Assembly (NCBI RefSeq): GCF_013377085.1
Contig: NZ_JACAAX010000031.1
Location: 18,884-82,883, forward strand
Source: Rhodoplanes sp.
Lineage (GTDB): Bacteria; Pseudomonadota; Alphaproteobacteria; Rhizobiales; Xanthobacteraceae
Length of the DNA: 64,000 bases
Direction of reading: 5' to 3'
The translations under genes were made by a program, and so were the position numbers. Positions 44,194 through 53,833 of this stretch are shown piece after piece (the stretch's first letter is position 1; every line of letters starts with the position of its first letter). A model generated the notes under the pieces. That model did no database searches. It worked only from the letters and a program-made list of their open reading frames with translations, and had not been told where the DNA came from.

Positions 44194-44861
44194 CGCTTGG
44201 GCTCCCCGATCAGACCGCGCACCTCGCCGAGAACATCAGGGCTGGCCCTGAGGGCGTTGATCGTCACCACGGTCAGCAAGCCTTCGGCGATCGCCAAGGG
44301 GATTTGGGTCACGGCAAAGATACCGCCGAACTTGACGACGGCGCCGAGAAAGCCCGAGCTCGAGTCGGGATAGGCGAGCGCCAGCTGCACCGAGGTCGTG
44401 GCATAGGTCGACAGATCGCCGAGCATGGCAGCGCAAAACACGGCGATGCTGGACGCGACGCCGAGCTTCGTCGCCAGACGCCACACCGACCAGCTCACCC
44501 ACGGCCCGACGACGGCCATCGAGAACACGTTGGCGCCGAGCGTCGTCAGGCCGCCATGGGCCAGCAGCAAAGCCTGAAACAGGAGGACGATCGTTCCGAG
44601 CACCGCCATCACGGCCGGTCCGAACAGGATCGCGCCGAGACCCGTCCCTGTCGGATGCGAGCACGAGCCGGTGACGCTCGGCATCTTCAGGGCCGACATG
44701 ACGAACGTGAAGGCTCCCGCCGCCGCGAGCATCATCTTTGTCTCGGCCTGCTCCAGCAGGATGCGCCGTAGTCGCACCGCCCCGACGGCCACGAAAGGCG
44801 CAGAGACCGCGAACCAGCCGGCCGCGTGTCCGACCGGCAGATAGCCTTCCATGATGTGCAC
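44190..44861 (-). CDS. cbiM: cobalt ECF transporter substrate-binding membrane subunit
   Basis: 223 aa. The N-terminus reads [16 protein letters not shown], whose His2 is a cobalt ligand, so the GTG at 44861 with GGGAGGG just upstream was chosen over the ATG at 44852, which would delete it. Further family blocks: [20 protein letters not shown] and [20 protein letters not shown]. It is first in the cbiMNQO operon and is preceded by a cobalamin riboswitch. Confidence 0.96.
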   Translation of the reverse strand: MHIMEGYLPVGHAAGWFAVSAPFVAVGAVRLRRILLEQAETKMMLAAAGAFTFVMSALKMPSVTGSCSHPTGTGLGAILFGPAVMAVLGTIVLLFQALLLAHGGLTTLGANVFSMAVVGPWVSWSVWRLATKLGVASSIAVFCAAMLGDLSTYATTSVQLALAYPDSSSGFLGAVVKFGGIFAVTQIPLAIAEGLLTVVTINALRASPDVLGEVRGLIGEPKR

Positions 44862-44942
44862 GCAACCCTCCCATCGATTGCGCGTGCGCCCGATCAGGCC
44901 CCGGAACACCCCGTCCGAGAACATCGCGCACGCAACCTCGAT

Positions 44943-45135
44943 GGCAGGTCTCCTGACTCGCGGCTCACCGGCTCCAGCGCCACCTTCCCGGCCTTCGCGC
45001 AGTCCCGATCGGAGGGGGAGACTGCAGCCAGTGATCGAATCCCGCGCCGGAGCCTCACCGCTTACAGTTGCGGGGGCAGTTGCGGCTTGGGCACCCGGAA
45101 GCGCCGCACCGCATTCCCTTTTCACTTCGCACCGT
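44943..45135 (-). promoter_or_regulatory. cobalamin riboswitch upstream of cbiMNQO
   Basis: Minus-strand blocks: AAAAGGGAATGCGGTGCGGC, CTGCCCCCGCAACTGTAAGC, TCACTGG, CCGGGAAGGTGGCG and the B12 box AGTCAGGAGACCTGCC at 44943-44958. It ends about 80 nt before the cbiM start. It should shut off cobalt import when adenosylcobalamin is abundant. Confidence 0.95.
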
Positions 45136-45404
45136 CGTAACGGCTCGAAGAACCATCGATGCGACTTTAGGCGACCGGAGTGCCCCGACGCAAGCGTCCA
45201 TGGTCCACGCCCGTTGCCAGCACCGGAACGCTGCGGCAAGGACGAGGAGCGACGGAGATGCCGGCCAGACAGATCGGCAGCGCTCGCCGGGCACCGCGTT
45301 ACGGCGGATGGCCGATTGTACCAAACCGGGCGCCGGGCTAAGCCACGCTGGCCTCGACGGCCGTCGCGAGGACCAGGAAACCGGCACAGTCGGGCACATC
45401 GAGC

Positions 45405-46460
45405 ATGGGTGGACCGATGCAGGCGAGGGAATCGGCGAGCCTGCGCGAGCACGGCGGGCGGGTCGACGAGGCCGAGCGGCTGTACCCGTCGGCCGAGACG
45501 CCGTGGATCGACCTGTCGACCGGGATCAACCCGCATGCTTATCCGGTGCCGCCCGTTCCGCCCGAGGCATACCAGCGCCTGCCGCTCGGGCGCGACATCG
45601 CCGCGCTTTCGGAGGCGGCTGCTGCGGCCTATGGGCGCCCGGCCGGCACGGCGCTGCTGCCGGTGCCCGGCAGCGAGATCGCCATCAGGCTGCTGCCGCT
45701 GCTGCAGGGCGGCCGGGCCCGCGTCGGCGTCGTCGGCCGCACCTATTCTTCGCACGCGGCCGCATGGCAAGAGGCGGGGGCCGAGGTGCGGCCCTTGTCG
45801 GCGCTGCCCGATCCGGCGGCCCGCGACCTCGACGTGGTCGTGCTGGTCAATCCCAACAATCCGGGCGGTGAGACGGTGGCCCGGCCCGATCTGCTGGCGT
45901 TTGCCGAACAGTGGGGCCAATCCGGGCGAAAGCTGATCGTCGACGAGGCCTTCGCGGACATCCGGCCGGACGTGTCGCTGCTCGCCGCGCCGGCGCTGCC
46001 GGACGGCGTCGTGGCGCTGCGCTCGCTCGGAAAATTCTTCGGCCTGGCCGGCCTGCGGGTCGGCTTCGTCGCTGTTAACGAGCGCGCCGCGGCGATCTGG
46101 CGGCGCCGGCTCGGCGACTGGCCGGTGTCCGGGCCGGCTTGCACGATCGCCACGGCGGCGCTGTCCGACAAAAGCTGGATCGCTGCCATGCGGGCGCGGC
46201 TCGCCGCCGAGCGGCGGCGGCTCGAGGCGGTGCTGTCGGCCGGCGGGCTTCTGCCGCGCGGCGGCACCGACCTGTTCGTCCTCGCCGAAGCGCCGGCCGG
46301 CCTCGATCTGGTCGACGGCTTCGCCCGCGCCGGAATCCTGATTCGCGGCTTCCCGCACACACCCAGCCGCGTCCGCTTCGGCCTGCCGGCCGACGAGGCG
46401 GCGTGGCGGCGGCTCGAGGCCGCCTGCGCCTCACTCGCCGCCGCTGCGGCGGGGCGGTGA
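45405..46460 (+). CDS. cobC: threonine-phosphate decarboxylase-like aminotransferase
   Basis: 351 aa PLP enzyme that supplies the (R)-1-amino-2-propanol phosphate arm. Motifs: [61 protein letters not shown], the PLP Lys in [16 protein letters not shown], and the C-terminal Arg in SRVRFGLP. Start at 45405; an ATG at 45417 is an alternative. Its 3' end overlaps the convergent cobZ B-part gene by 30 bp. About 270 bp between it and the riboswitch hold nothing recognised beyond promoters. Confidence 0.93.
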   Translation: MGGPMQARESASLREHGGRVDEAERLYPSAETPWIDLSTGINPHAYPVPPVPPEAYQRLPLGRDIAALSEAAAAAYGRPAGTALLPVPGSEIAIRLLPLLQGGRARVGVVGRTYSSHAAAWQEAGAEVRPLSALPDPAARDLDVVVLVNPNNPGGETVARPDLLAFAEQWGQSGRKLIVDEAFADIRPDVSLLAAPALPDGVVALRSLGKFFGLAGLRVGFVAVNERAAAIWRRRLGDWPVSGPACTIATAALSDKSWIAAMRARLAAERRRLEAVLSAGGLLPRGGTDLFVLAEAPAGLDLVDGFARAGILIRGFPHTPSRVRFGLPADEAAWRRLEAACASLAAAAAGR

Positions 46461-47555
46461 GACGATGCGGTCGACGGCGGCGCGCAGCAGCGCCGCGGCC
46501 CGGTAGGGCGCGTGAACCATCTTGCTCGCCGGCAGGACCAGGAAGAAGCCGGTGACCAGGCCGAGATGCAGGGTCAGCGCCAGCCCCATCAGGGCCGTCT
46601 CGCGCAGCGCCAGCACGGCGAGCCCGCTCGCCGAGACGAGACCGAGCAGCACCAGGAACACGGTGTTGAGCCGGACCTCGGCCGCCGCCGACGGGGCCCG
46701 GTCGGCGCGCATTTCGACCGCGGCGAGGCCGCCGATGCCGGCGAGCATCAGCACGCCGCCGAGCATGCCGGACAGCACCGGCAGGCTGAGAACCGGGTAG
46801 GGCGCCGGCGTGCCCGTCGCGTGGTGCCAGACCGCGGCCGACAGGGTCGACAGCACGGTCAGCAAAAAGCCGGCGACCAGCCCGTGATGGCTGATGCGGC
46901 GCTCGCGCGAGAATTTCTCCCCCACATCGTTGCAGCCCGGCCCGCCGCCGCCGAGGTTCTTCAGCGAGACGATGTCGGAGAGCGCCGGCCGCAGCGCGGA
47001 CCGCAGGGCTTTTCGCGGCATCTTTCGCGGCGCGATGGCGCGCCAGAAGGCCAGCGTCGAGGCGGTCAGCGCGCCGACCGCCCACAGGAACGACAGGCCG
47101 GCCGCCGCACTCATCACGCCCCACGGGACGACGCGATAGAAGGCGCCGTCGCCGCGATGGACCGCGAGCAGGGTCTCGGCCGGCACGCTCACCAGCACGG
47201 CCGCAAGCGCCAGCAGCGTGACGGCGCCGACCACCGCGGCGACCACCAGCGGGTTGCGGCCAAAGCTTTTCGCCAGCCAGCGCGGCCGGGCGAAGTCGGC
47301 AAACGACTGCTGGCGGGCGGCGGCGAGCGCCTGCGGCAGGTTGACGGCGAACGGATGCGGCGGCGCGTACTGGCAGGCGTACCAGCAGCCGCGGCAGTTG
47401 TGGCAGAGATTGGCGATGTGGCCGATGTCGGCGAGCGGAATGTGGCGCTTTCCGGCGATCGCCGGAAAGACGGCGCAGTAGCCGTCGCAATACATGCAGG
47501 CGCTGCAGAGCTGCAGCACCCGCGCCGCCTCCTCGGTCGCCTCAGTCGGCCGCAT
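46431..47555 (-). CDS. TcuB-like membrane Fe-S subunit, probable C-terminal half of a split CobZ
   Basis: 374 aa. N-terminal 4Fe-4S cluster motifs CSACMYCDGYCAVFPA and CHNCRGCWYACQYAPPHPFA, then about six membrane helices with histidines suited to b heme. In Rhodobacter capsulatus CobZ, TcuA- and TcuB-like halves are one protein that makes precorrin-3B. Here they are separate, overlapping genes (14 bp with the FAD part), embedded in the B12 cluster. Tricarballylate catabolism (tcuAB) is the alternative, but no tricarballylate transporter or regulator is linked. Confidence 0.85.
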   Translation of the reverse strand: MRPTEATEEAARVLQLCSACMYCDGYCAVFPAIAGKRHIPLADIGHIANLCHNCRGCWYACQYAPPHPFAVNLPQALAAARQQSFADFARPRWLAKSFGRNPLVVAAVVGAVTLLALAAVLVSVPAETLLAVHRGDGAFYRVVPWGVMSAAAGLSFLWAVGALTASTLAFWRAIAPRKMPRKALRSALRPALSDIVSLKNLGGGGPGCNDVGEKFSRERRISHHGLVAGFLLTVLSTLSAAVWHHATGTPAPYPVLSLPVLSGMLGGVLMLAGIGGLAAVEMRADRAPSAAAEVRLNTVFLVLLGLVSASGLAVLALRETALMGLALTLHLGLVTGFFLVLPASKMVHAPYRAAALLRAAVDRIVSPPRRSGGE

Positions 47556-48888
47556 GGCGGGCCGCCTTCTCGCCGGCGATGCGTCCCGACACGGCCGCCA
47601 GCGTGACGCCGAGGCCGGCCAGATAGCCGCGACGCAACACATTGGCCGCCATGATGCTGCCTGCCGCATAGACGCGCGCAGCGGGGCTGCCGTCCCGCAT
47701 CACCACCCGCATGGCGCCGTCGACCGCGATGCCGACATGCGTGAAGGTGACGCCGGGCAGCAGCGGCCAGGCAGCGAACGGCGTCACCCGGATCGGCCGC
47801 GTGGCGGGCTGACGCGCCAGCGCGGCCTCGTTGAACTCGCCAAGCGTCGCCTCGAGCGCCACCGGATCGATCCCGAGCCGTCTCGCCAACTCGGCCAGCG
47901 TCGGCGCCGTGACGGGCGGCAGCGCCGTCGGGGCGGTACGGCGCAAACCCTCCTGGTCGAGGATCAGATAGGCGATCTGGCCGGGGCAGGCGGCGATGCG
48001 CGGGCCCCACTGGGCATAGTGGGTGCGGCGGGTGTCGGCGCGCTCGTCGGCGAGGCGCCGGCCGGTGCGGTCGACCACGATGCCGTACGGAATGCCGGTG
48101 ATGCGGGTGACGATGCCGCCGTCGACATGCGGTCCGCGGGCATCGACCGCGACCAGATGGCCGCGCCCGGTCTCGCCCATCGGGCTCGCGCCGGCATCAT
48201 GCAGCAGCCGCAGGCCGCGCCCGGTGGCATAGGGCGTGCCGCGCACCACGATGCGCTCGGCCGCCTCGCCGAAATGCGCCCGCAGCGCCTCGGGGTCGGC
48301 CTGGTCGCCGCCGGTCGCCACCACCACGGTTTTGGCCGTCACGTGCTCGGTGGTGCCGTCCTGCGCGATTTCCGCCGCGCAGGCGTCCGGCCCGATTCTC
48401 AGGCCGACCAGCTCGCTGCCGTAGGACACCGTGACGCCCAGCGCCGCGGCGGTGGCGTAGAGCGCGTTGGTCATCGCCTTGCCGCCGCCGAGCAGAAACA
48501 CGGTGCGGCGCGAATAGGGCAGCACGCCGCTGTCGAGCGGCTGCAGCCGGACGCCGTTGTCGGCCAGCCAGGGCGCGATTCCGGTCGAGGCGTGAATCAG
48601 CAGGCGGGCCAGCGCCTGGTCGGTGTCGCCCTCGGTGACGCGCAGGAGATCGGCCAGAAACTCGTCCTCGCCATAGGTGTCGGGCACCCAAGGCGCCGGG
48701 CCGTCATGGGCGATGCGGAAATTGCGGGCGTGGCGGGTGTTGCCCCCGCGAAACGCCCGGGGGGCGGCCTCGACGAGTCGCACCGAGGCCCCGGCGCGGC
48801 GCGCCGCGACGGCGGCGCACAGGCCCGCGGCAGCGCCGCCGGCGACCAGCACGTCGACCCCGGAGGCAGTCTCCATGGTCACGCTCAT
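47542..48888 (-). CDS. TcuA-like FAD oxidoreductase, probable N-terminal half of a split CobZ (precorrin-3B synthase)
   Basis: 448 aa FAD-dependent succinate-dehydrogenase/fumarate-reductase-type flavoprotein. FAD motif LVAGGAAAGLCAAVAARRAG at the N-terminus, RNFRIAHDGPAPWVPDTYGE typical of TcuA/CobZ, and C-terminal VYAAGSIMAANVLRRGYLAG. In CobZ this part catalyses oxidation of precorrin-3A to precorrin-3B in place of the monooxygenase CobG, which is absent here. Start at 48888 follows GACGAGG. It is upstream of and overlapping the Fe-S partner. Confidence 0.88.
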   Translation of the reverse strand: MSVTMETASGVDVLVAGGAAAGLCAAVAARRAGASVRLVEAAPRAFRGGNTRHARNFRIAHDGPAPWVPDTYGEDEFLADLLRVTEGDTDQALARLLIHASTGIAPWLADNGVRLQPLDSGVLPYSRRTVFLLGGGKAMTNALYATAAALGVTVSYGSELVGLRIGPDACAAEIAQDGTTEHVTAKTVVVATGGDQADPEALRAHFGEAAERIVVRGTPYATGRGLRLLHDAGASPMGETGRGHLVAVDARGPHVDGGIVTRITGIPYGIVVDRTGRRLADERADTRRTHYAQWGPRIAACPGQIAYLILDQEGLRRTAPTALPPVTAPTLAELARRLGIDPVALEATLGEFNEAALARQPATRPIRVTPFAAWPLLPGVTFTHVGIAVDGAMRVVMRDGSPAARVYAAGSIMAANVLRRGYLAGLGVTLAAVSGRIAGEKAARHAAD

Positions 48889-48903
48889 GCCTCGTCCCGC
48901 TCT

Positions 48904-48980
48904 CTCCGCTCATTCCCGCGGAAGCGGGAATCCAGCTCCTCGACGCCCCTGGGTCCCCGCTTTCGCGGGGACGAGCGGAG
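48904..48980. repeat. palindromic repeat family C, copy 2
   Basis: CTCCGCTCATTCCCGCGGAA at the left and GCTTTCGCGGGGACGAGCGG at the right; inverted ends with two inner hairpins. It lies in the divergent gap between the split cobZ operon and cobP. Confidence 0.8.
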
Positions 48981-49113
48981 CGGGACGGGGTGGGACATGA
49001 AGGGCACTGCGCCGCCCTCTTAGGGAGGCGGGGACGGCCCTGTCAACGCGACCCGGCGGAGCTTGCGCCGCGGCAGCGTTCGTGCGCATGAACGCCGCCG
49101 TCGAAAGACGACC

Positions 49114-49647
49114 ATGCGAGGACCGGATTTCTTGGGTGACCTGATCTTTCTCACCGGGCCGGTGCGCAGCGGCAAGAGCCGCCGTGCCGTCGACATCGCC
49201 ACGGCCTGGGGCGACGGGGTGGCGTTCGTCGCCACCTATCGGTGCGACCCTGCCGACGCCGAGATGGCCGAGCGGGTGCGCCGCCACCAGGCCGAGCGCC
49301 CGGCCGGCTGGCGCACGCTGGAAGCGCCGGCGACGATTTCTGCCGCGCTCGCGGCCCTCGACCCGCCGCCCTCCGGAGTCGTCATCGACAGCCTGGTGCT
49401 GTGGCTCGCCGACCGCTTCGACCGCGACGAGGCCGTGCTGGACGACTGGAGCCGCGAGCTCGCGCTGCTTCGCGCGGCGCCGTGGCCCGTGGTGGTGATC
49501 GGCGACGAGATCGGCTGGAGCCCGGTGCCGATCGAGCCGGCGCTGCGGCGGTTTCGCGATCTCGCCGGCTTTCTGGGCCAGCGCACCGCCGCCGCCGCCA
49601 CCGAGGCTTGGCTGATGGTGGCCGGCTGCCAGGTGCGGTTGAAGTGA
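49114..49647 (+). CDS. cobP: adenosylcobinamide kinase / adenosylcobinamide-phosphate guanylyltransferase
   Basis: 177 aa. P-loop FLTGPVRSGKSRRA, then VAFVATYRCDPADAEM with the guanylylated-His region HQAERPAGWRTLEAP, DSLVLWLADRF, and the C-terminal VVVIGDEIGWSPVP and FRDLAGFLGQR. This is the CobU/CobP fold; the first Gly pair of the common GGxRSGKS motif is GP here. Start at 49114 fits. It is 250 bp before cobL, from which it is separated by a large inverted repeat. Confidence 0.92.
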   Translation: MRGPDFLGDLIFLTGPVRSGKSRRAVDIATAWGDGVAFVATYRCDPADAEMAERVRRHQAERPAGWRTLEAPATISAALAALDPPPSGVVIDSLVLWLADRFDRDEAVLDDWSRELALLRAAPWPVVVIGDEIGWSPVPIEPALRRFRDLAGFLGQRTAAAATEAWLMVAGCQVRLK

Positions 49648-49700
49648 GGCGTGATCCGGGTGATCAGGTCGGATCCAGAAACTGACGTCAGCGCTCGGGG

Positions 49701-49820
49701 CTGCCCCCCACCCCCGACCCCTCCCCGCCGCTACGCGGGGGGAGGGGAGCCGAAGCGCCTCTTCTCCTCTCCCCCCGCTCGCGAAGCGAGTGGCGGGGAG
49801 GGGTCGGGGGTGGGGGGCAG
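49701..49820. repeat. 29-bp perfect inverted repeat, palindromic repeat family E, copy 2
   Basis: The left arm 49701-49729 starts CTGCCCCCCACCCCCGACCC; the right arm 49792-49820 is its exact reverse complement, ending GGTGGGGGGCAG. Between them are smaller hairpins (for example CTCGC-GAA-GCGAG). It would form a very stable cruciform or RNA hairpin between cobP and cobL. Confidence 0.9.
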
Positions 49821-49897
49821 CAGCCGAAATGATCAGCCGGAACGCGTATGAGCCGCTATCGGGCGGAGCATCCGCCGATTCTGCTATGGTCCCGCCC

Positions 49898-51166
49898 ATG
49901 ACGAGCCTCGACACGCTTTCCACCAACGCTGAAGCCGACGCGCCGTCGCCCGCGCCGCCGACGCGCTGGCTGGCCTTGGTCGGTATCGGCGAGGATGGTG
50001 CTGCCGGTCTGTCGCCGGCCGCCCGCACGCTGGTCGAATCCGCCGCCCTGGTGGTCGGTGGGGCCCGGCATCTGGCGCTCGCCGGCGATCTCGTGCGTGG
50101 CAAGAAGCTCGCCTGGCCGAGCCCGATGACGGCGGCCTATCCGGAGATCGCGGCGCGGCGCGGCACGCCCGTCGTGGTGCTGGCGAGCGGCGACCCGTTC
50201 CACTACGGCGTCGGCCGCCAGCTCGCCGAGATCGTGCCGCCCGACGAGATGCTGTGCCTTCCGCAGCCTTCGAGCTTCAGCCTGGCGGCATCGCGGCTCG
50301 CCTGGTCGCTGCCCGACCTGACGCCGGTGACGCTGCACGGCCGTGCCCTGGAGGGCATCGTCCGCCATCTCCAGCCGGGTGCAAAGATCCTGGCGCTGTC
50401 GTGGGACGCGACGACGCCGGCCAAGCTCGCCGCGTTTTTGATGGCGCGCGGCATGGGAGCGAGCCGGATTTTTGTGCTCGAGGCGCTGGGCGGGCCGCGC
50501 GAGCGGGTGCGTTCGGCGGGTGCAGACAGCTTCGCTCTCGACGACATCGATCCGCTGAACCTGATCGGCCTCGAGGTCGTCGCGGCGGCGGACGCCACCG
50601 TGGTGCCGCTCGCGCCGGGGCTCGACGACAGTCTGTTCGAGCACGACGGCCAGCTCACCAAGCGCGAGATCCGCGCCGTCACGCTGTCGGCTCTGGCGCC
50701 GCGCCAGGGCGAGCTTCTGTGGGACGTCGGGCTCGGCGCCGGGTCGGTAGCGATCGAATGGCTGCTGCGGCATCCGGCGATGCGCGCCATCGGCATCGAG
50801 GAGCGGCCCGAGCGCGCCGCCCGGGCCGCCCGCAACGCCGCCGCGCTCGGCACGCCGGATCTGCGGATCGTCGAGGGGCGGGCGCCCGAAGCGCTGAAAG
50901 GTCTGCCGGCGCCCGACGCCGTGTTCGTCGGCGGCGGCTTTTCGGACGACGGCGTGTTCGACGCCGTATGGGCGGCGCTGAAGCCGGGCGGGCGGCTGGT
51001 CGTCAACGCCGTGGCGCTGGAGACCGAGGCGCGGCTGATCGCGTTGCACGCCCGCCACGGCGGCGAGCTCCTGCGCCTGCAGGTGTCGCGCGCCGAGCCG
51101 GTCGGCACCATGTTCGGCTGGCGCGCCGCCATGCCGGTCACCCAGTGGCGGGTGAGGACGCCGTGA
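49898..51166 (+). CDS. cobL: precorrin-6Y C5,15-methyltransferase (decarboxylating)
   Basis: 422 aa fusion of CbiE (C5 methylase) and CbiT (C15 methylase and C12-side-chain decarboxylase). CbiE part: [37 protein letters not shown]. CbiT part from about residue 225: [37 protein letters not shown], and [14 protein letters not shown]. The ATG at 49898 was chosen because upstream frame lies inside the repeat. Its TGA overlaps the cobE ATG (TGATG). Confidence 0.95.
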   Translation: MTSLDTLSTNAEADAPSPAPPTRWLALVGIGEDGAAGLSPAARTLVESAALVVGGARHLALAGDLVRGKKLAWPSPMTAAYPEIAARRGTPVVVLASGDPFHYGVGRQLAEIVPPDEMLCLPQPSSFSLAASRLAWSLPDLTPVTLHGRALEGIVRHLQPGAKILALSWDATTPAKLAAFLMARGMGASRIFVLEALGGPRERVRSAGADSFALDDIDPLNLIGLEVVAAADATVVPLAPGLDDSLFEHDGQLTKREIRAVTLSALAPRQGELLWDVGLGAGSVAIEWLLRHPAMRAIGIEERPERAARAARNAAALGTPDLRIVEGRAPEALKGLPAPDAVFVGGGFSDDGVFDAVWAALKPGGRLVVNAVALETEARLIALHARHGGELLRLQVSRAEPVGTMFGWRAAMPVTQWRVRTP

Positions 51167-51546
51167 TGGTCGCCGGCGTGGGTTTTCGACGCGACGCCTC
51201 GGCGGCGGAGATTCTTGCCGCGGTCCGGCTGGCGCTCGATGTCGCCGGCGTCGCGGACAAAACGCTCGATGCGCTCGCGACCGCCGCCTTCAAGGCCGAG
51301 GAGGTGGGGGCGCACGAGGCCGCAGCGCATTTGAAAATTCCGCTGATCGTCTGTGCTCCTCCGGAGATGGAACGCGTCGCGGACAAGACTTTCACCCGTT
51401 CCGCACGAGTGCAGGCCGCGGTCGGCGTGCCCTCGGTCGCCGAGGCCGCGGCGCTCGCGGCCGCCGGACCGGGTTCAAAACTTCTCGGCGCACGCGTCGC
51501 CACGAAAACCGCGACCTGCGCCATCGCCATCGGAGCAGGACCGTGA
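51166..51546 (+). CDS. cobE: cobalamin biosynthesis protein CobE (CbiG C-terminal-like)
   Basis: 126 aa, a stand-alone CbiG C-terminal domain. Blocks: [20 protein letters not shown], the central [18 protein letters not shown], and [19 protein letters not shown], with [12 protein letters not shown] at the end. CobE is needed in the aerobic pathway but its reaction is uncertain. Start at 51166 overlaps the cobL stop; its stop overlaps the cobM GTG start (GTGA). Confidence 0.93.
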   Translation: MVAGVGFRRDASAAEILAAVRLALDVAGVADKTLDALATAAFKAEEVGAHEAAAHLKIPLIVCAPPEMERVADKTFTRSARVQAAVGVPSVAEAAALAAAGPGSKLLGARVATKTATCAIAIGAGP

Positions 51547-52304
51547 CGGTGCATTTCATCGGGGCCGGGCCGGGCGCGCCCGATCTGATCACGGTGCGGG
51601 GCCGCGATCTACTGGGCCGCTGCCCGGTCTGCCTCTATGCCGGCTCGCTGGTGCCGGCCGCGCTCCTGGAACACTGTCCGGTCGGCGCCCGCATCGTCGA
51701 CACGGCGCCGATGTCGCTCGACGAGATCGCGGCCGAATTTGTGAAAGCAACAGCGGCCGGGCACGACGTCGCGCGTCTGCATTCCGGCGATCTGTCGATC
51801 TGGAGTGCGCTCGGCGAGCAGCTTCGCCGGCTGGACGAGCTGAAAATCCCCTACACCGTGACGCCCGGCGTGCCGGCCTTCGCGGCGGCGGCGGCTGCGC
51901 TCGGGCGCGAGCTGACGCTGCCCGAGGTGGCGCAGTCCGTGGTGCTCACCCGCACCTCGGGCCGCGCCTCGGCGATGCCGGAGAGCGAAAGCCTCGCGGC
52001 CTTCGCGGCGACGCGGGCGACGCTCGCCATCCATCTCTCGATTCATGTGCTGGACAAGCTGGTCGACGAGCTGACGCCGTTCTACGGCGCCGATTGCCCG
52101 GTCGCCATCGTCTACCGGGCGAGCTGGCCGGAGGAGCGCATTGTTCGCGGGACGCTCGCCACCATCGCGGCGCTCGCCGCCGAAAATCCGATGGAGCGCA
52201 CCGCCCTGGTGCTGGTCGGTGCCGCGCTGGGCGCCCGCGATTTTCGCGAGAGCGCGCTCTACGACGCCGGCTATCAGCGCCGGTTCCGCGGACGCGAGGA
52301 ATGA
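51543..52304 (+). CDS. cobM: precorrin-4 C11-methyltransferase
   Basis: 253 aa tetrapyrrole methylase. Motifs: [69 protein letters not shown], and [16 protein letters not shown] start at 51543 with GGAGCAGGA upstream. It is last in the coupled cobL-cobE-cobM series. Confidence 0.96.
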   Translation: MTVHFIGAGPGAPDLITVRGRDLLGRCPVCLYAGSLVPAALLEHCPVGARIVDTAPMSLDEIAAEFVKATAAGHDVARLHSGDLSIWSALGEQLRRLDELKIPYTVTPGVPAFAAAAAALGRELTLPEVAQSVVLTRTSGRASAMPESESLAAFAATRATLAIHLSIHVLDKLVDELTPFYGADCPVAIVYRASWPEERIVRGTLATIAALAAENPMERTALVLVGAALGARDFRESALYDAGYQRRFRGREE

Positions 52305-52329
52305 TGTCGAGGCGCAGACACTCCGACTC

Positions 52330-52417
52330 GTCATGGCCGCGCTCGTCGCGGCCATCCACGTCTTGGACGCGTGTCGGCAGAAAGTCCGTGGATGGCCGGG
52401 ACAAGCCCGGCCATGAC
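52330..52417. repeat. palindromic repeat family B, copy 2
   Basis: GTCATGGCCGCGCTCGTCGC at the left and GGACAAGCCCGGCCATGAC at the right, with GCCATCCACG/CGTGGATGGC inner arms. It lies between cobM and cobB. Confidence 0.8.
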
Positions 52418-52463
52418 CAAGGACGTTGGTTGGCGCAAGGGCGGTTAATGTGAGCATGGTTGG

Positions 52464-53792
52464 ATGAGCCCGCCCGGCCTGGTGATCGCCGCACCGCGCT
52501 CGGGCGGAGGCAAGACCACGGTGGCGCTCGGGCTGATGCGGGCGCTTCGCCGGCGCGGGCACGTCGTGCAGCCGTTCAAGTGCGGCCCCGACTACATCGA
52601 TCCGGCCTGGCATGCGGCGGCGACGGGGTGCGAAAGCTTCAATCTCGACACCTGGGCGATGCGCGACGCGCTGTTGCGCGCGCTGGTGACGGAGGCTGTC
52701 GCGGGGGCCGACATCGCGCTCGTCGAGGGCGTCATGGGCCTGTTCGACGGCGTCGCCCGGCCGGGGCAGGCGGGGCGGGGGGCCAGCGCCGACATCGCCG
52801 CGCTCACCGGCTGGCCGGTCGTGCTGGTGCTCGACGTCTCCGGCCAGACCGAGACGGCGGCGGCGGTGGCGCTCGGCTGCGCCCGCTATCGTGCCGACGT
52901 CACGGTCGCCGGCGTGATCCTCAACAAGGTCGCCAGCGGCCGCCATCTGGCGCTGACGGCGCCGGCGGTGGAAAAGCTCGGCATCCCGGTGCTCGGCGCG
53001 GTGTTTCGCGACGACCGCCTGGCGTTGCCGGAGCGGCATCTCGGGCTGGTGCAGGCGGTGGAACGGGCCGACCTCGACGCCCATCTCGATCGCATCGCCG
53101 ACGCGGTCGCGGCGCGCGTCGATCTCGACGCCGTGTTTCGCGCAGCGCGGCCGGGGGTGGCGACCGCGGCGGAGCCCCGTGATGTTCCGCGCCTGCCGCC
53201 GCCGGGGCAGCGCATCGCGCTCGCCCGCGACGCCGCCTTCTCGTTCATGTACCCGCACCTGCTGCAGGCATGGCGCCGCGCCGGTGCCGAAATCTTTCCG
53301 TTCTCGCCGCTCGCCGACGAGGCGCCCGATCCGGCCGCCGACGCGGTCTGGCTGCCGGGCGGCTATCCCGAGCTGCATGCCGGGACGCTGGCGTCGGCCG
53401 AGACGTTCAAGGCGGGGCTTCGCGCAGTAGCGGCGTTCGGAGTGCCGGTGCACGGCGAGTGCGGGGGCTTCATGGCGATCGGGGCAGGTCTCGTCGATGC
53501 CGACGGCGTCCGCCATGCGATGGCCGGGCTCTTGGGGCTCGAGACCACCTTCGCCAAGCGAAAGCTGCATCTCGGCTACCGGCGGGCGCGTCTGCGCAGC
53601 GCCTGCGTGCTGGGTGATGCCGGAGCCGCGTTGTTCGGCCACGAGTTCCACTACGCCGTGACGCTCGCCTGTCCGGACGATCCGCTCGCCGACTGTGTCG
53701 ATGCGACCGGTGCCCCCGTGCCGGAAAGCGGCGCCCGGCGGGGCAACGTGACCGGCACGTTCTTCCACGTCATCGACCGCGGCGCGGCGTGA
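52464..53792 (+). CDS. cobB: hydrogenobyrinic acid a,c-diamide synthase (CobB/CbiA)
   Basis: 442 aa glutamine-dependent amidase of the CobB/CobQ family acting at the a and c carboxylates. N-terminal ATPase part: VIAAPRSGGGKTTVALGLMR, PFKCGPDYIDPAWHAAATG, EGVMGLFDG; C-terminal glutaminase: VWLPGGYPELHAGTLA, Cys in VHGECGGFMAIG, and GYRRARL with GHEFHYA. Start at 52464. Last gene of the rightward B12 series. Confidence 0.95.
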   Translation: MSPPGLVIAAPRSGGGKTTVALGLMRALRRRGHVVQPFKCGPDYIDPAWHAAATGCESFNLDTWAMRDALLRALVTEAVAGADIALVEGVMGLFDGVARPGQAGRGASADIAALTGWPVVLVLDVSGQTETAAAVALGCARYRADVTVAGVILNKVASGRHLALTAPAVEKLGIPVLGAVFRDDRLALPERHLGLVQAVERADLDAHLDRIADAVAARVDLDAVFRAARPGVATAAEPRDVPRLPPPGQRIALARDAAFSFMYPHLLQAWRRAGAEIFPFSPLADEAPDPAADAVWLPGGYPELHAGTLASAETFKAGLRAVAAFGVPVHGECGGFMAIGAGLVDADGVRHAMAGLLGLETTFAKRKLHLGYRRARLRSACVLGDAGAALFGHEFHYAVTLACPDDPLADCVDATGAPVPESGARRGNVTGTFFHVIDRGAA

Positions 53793-53833
53793 CCTCTACG
53801 ACGCAAACGAACGCGATCCGGGTTCAACTGGTG

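Noticed and set aside
46431..48888. Tricarballylate catabolic genes tcuAB
   Set aside because: No TcuC transporter or TcuR regulator is linked, and the pair is embedded in the B12 cluster; CobZ function is favoured but not proven.
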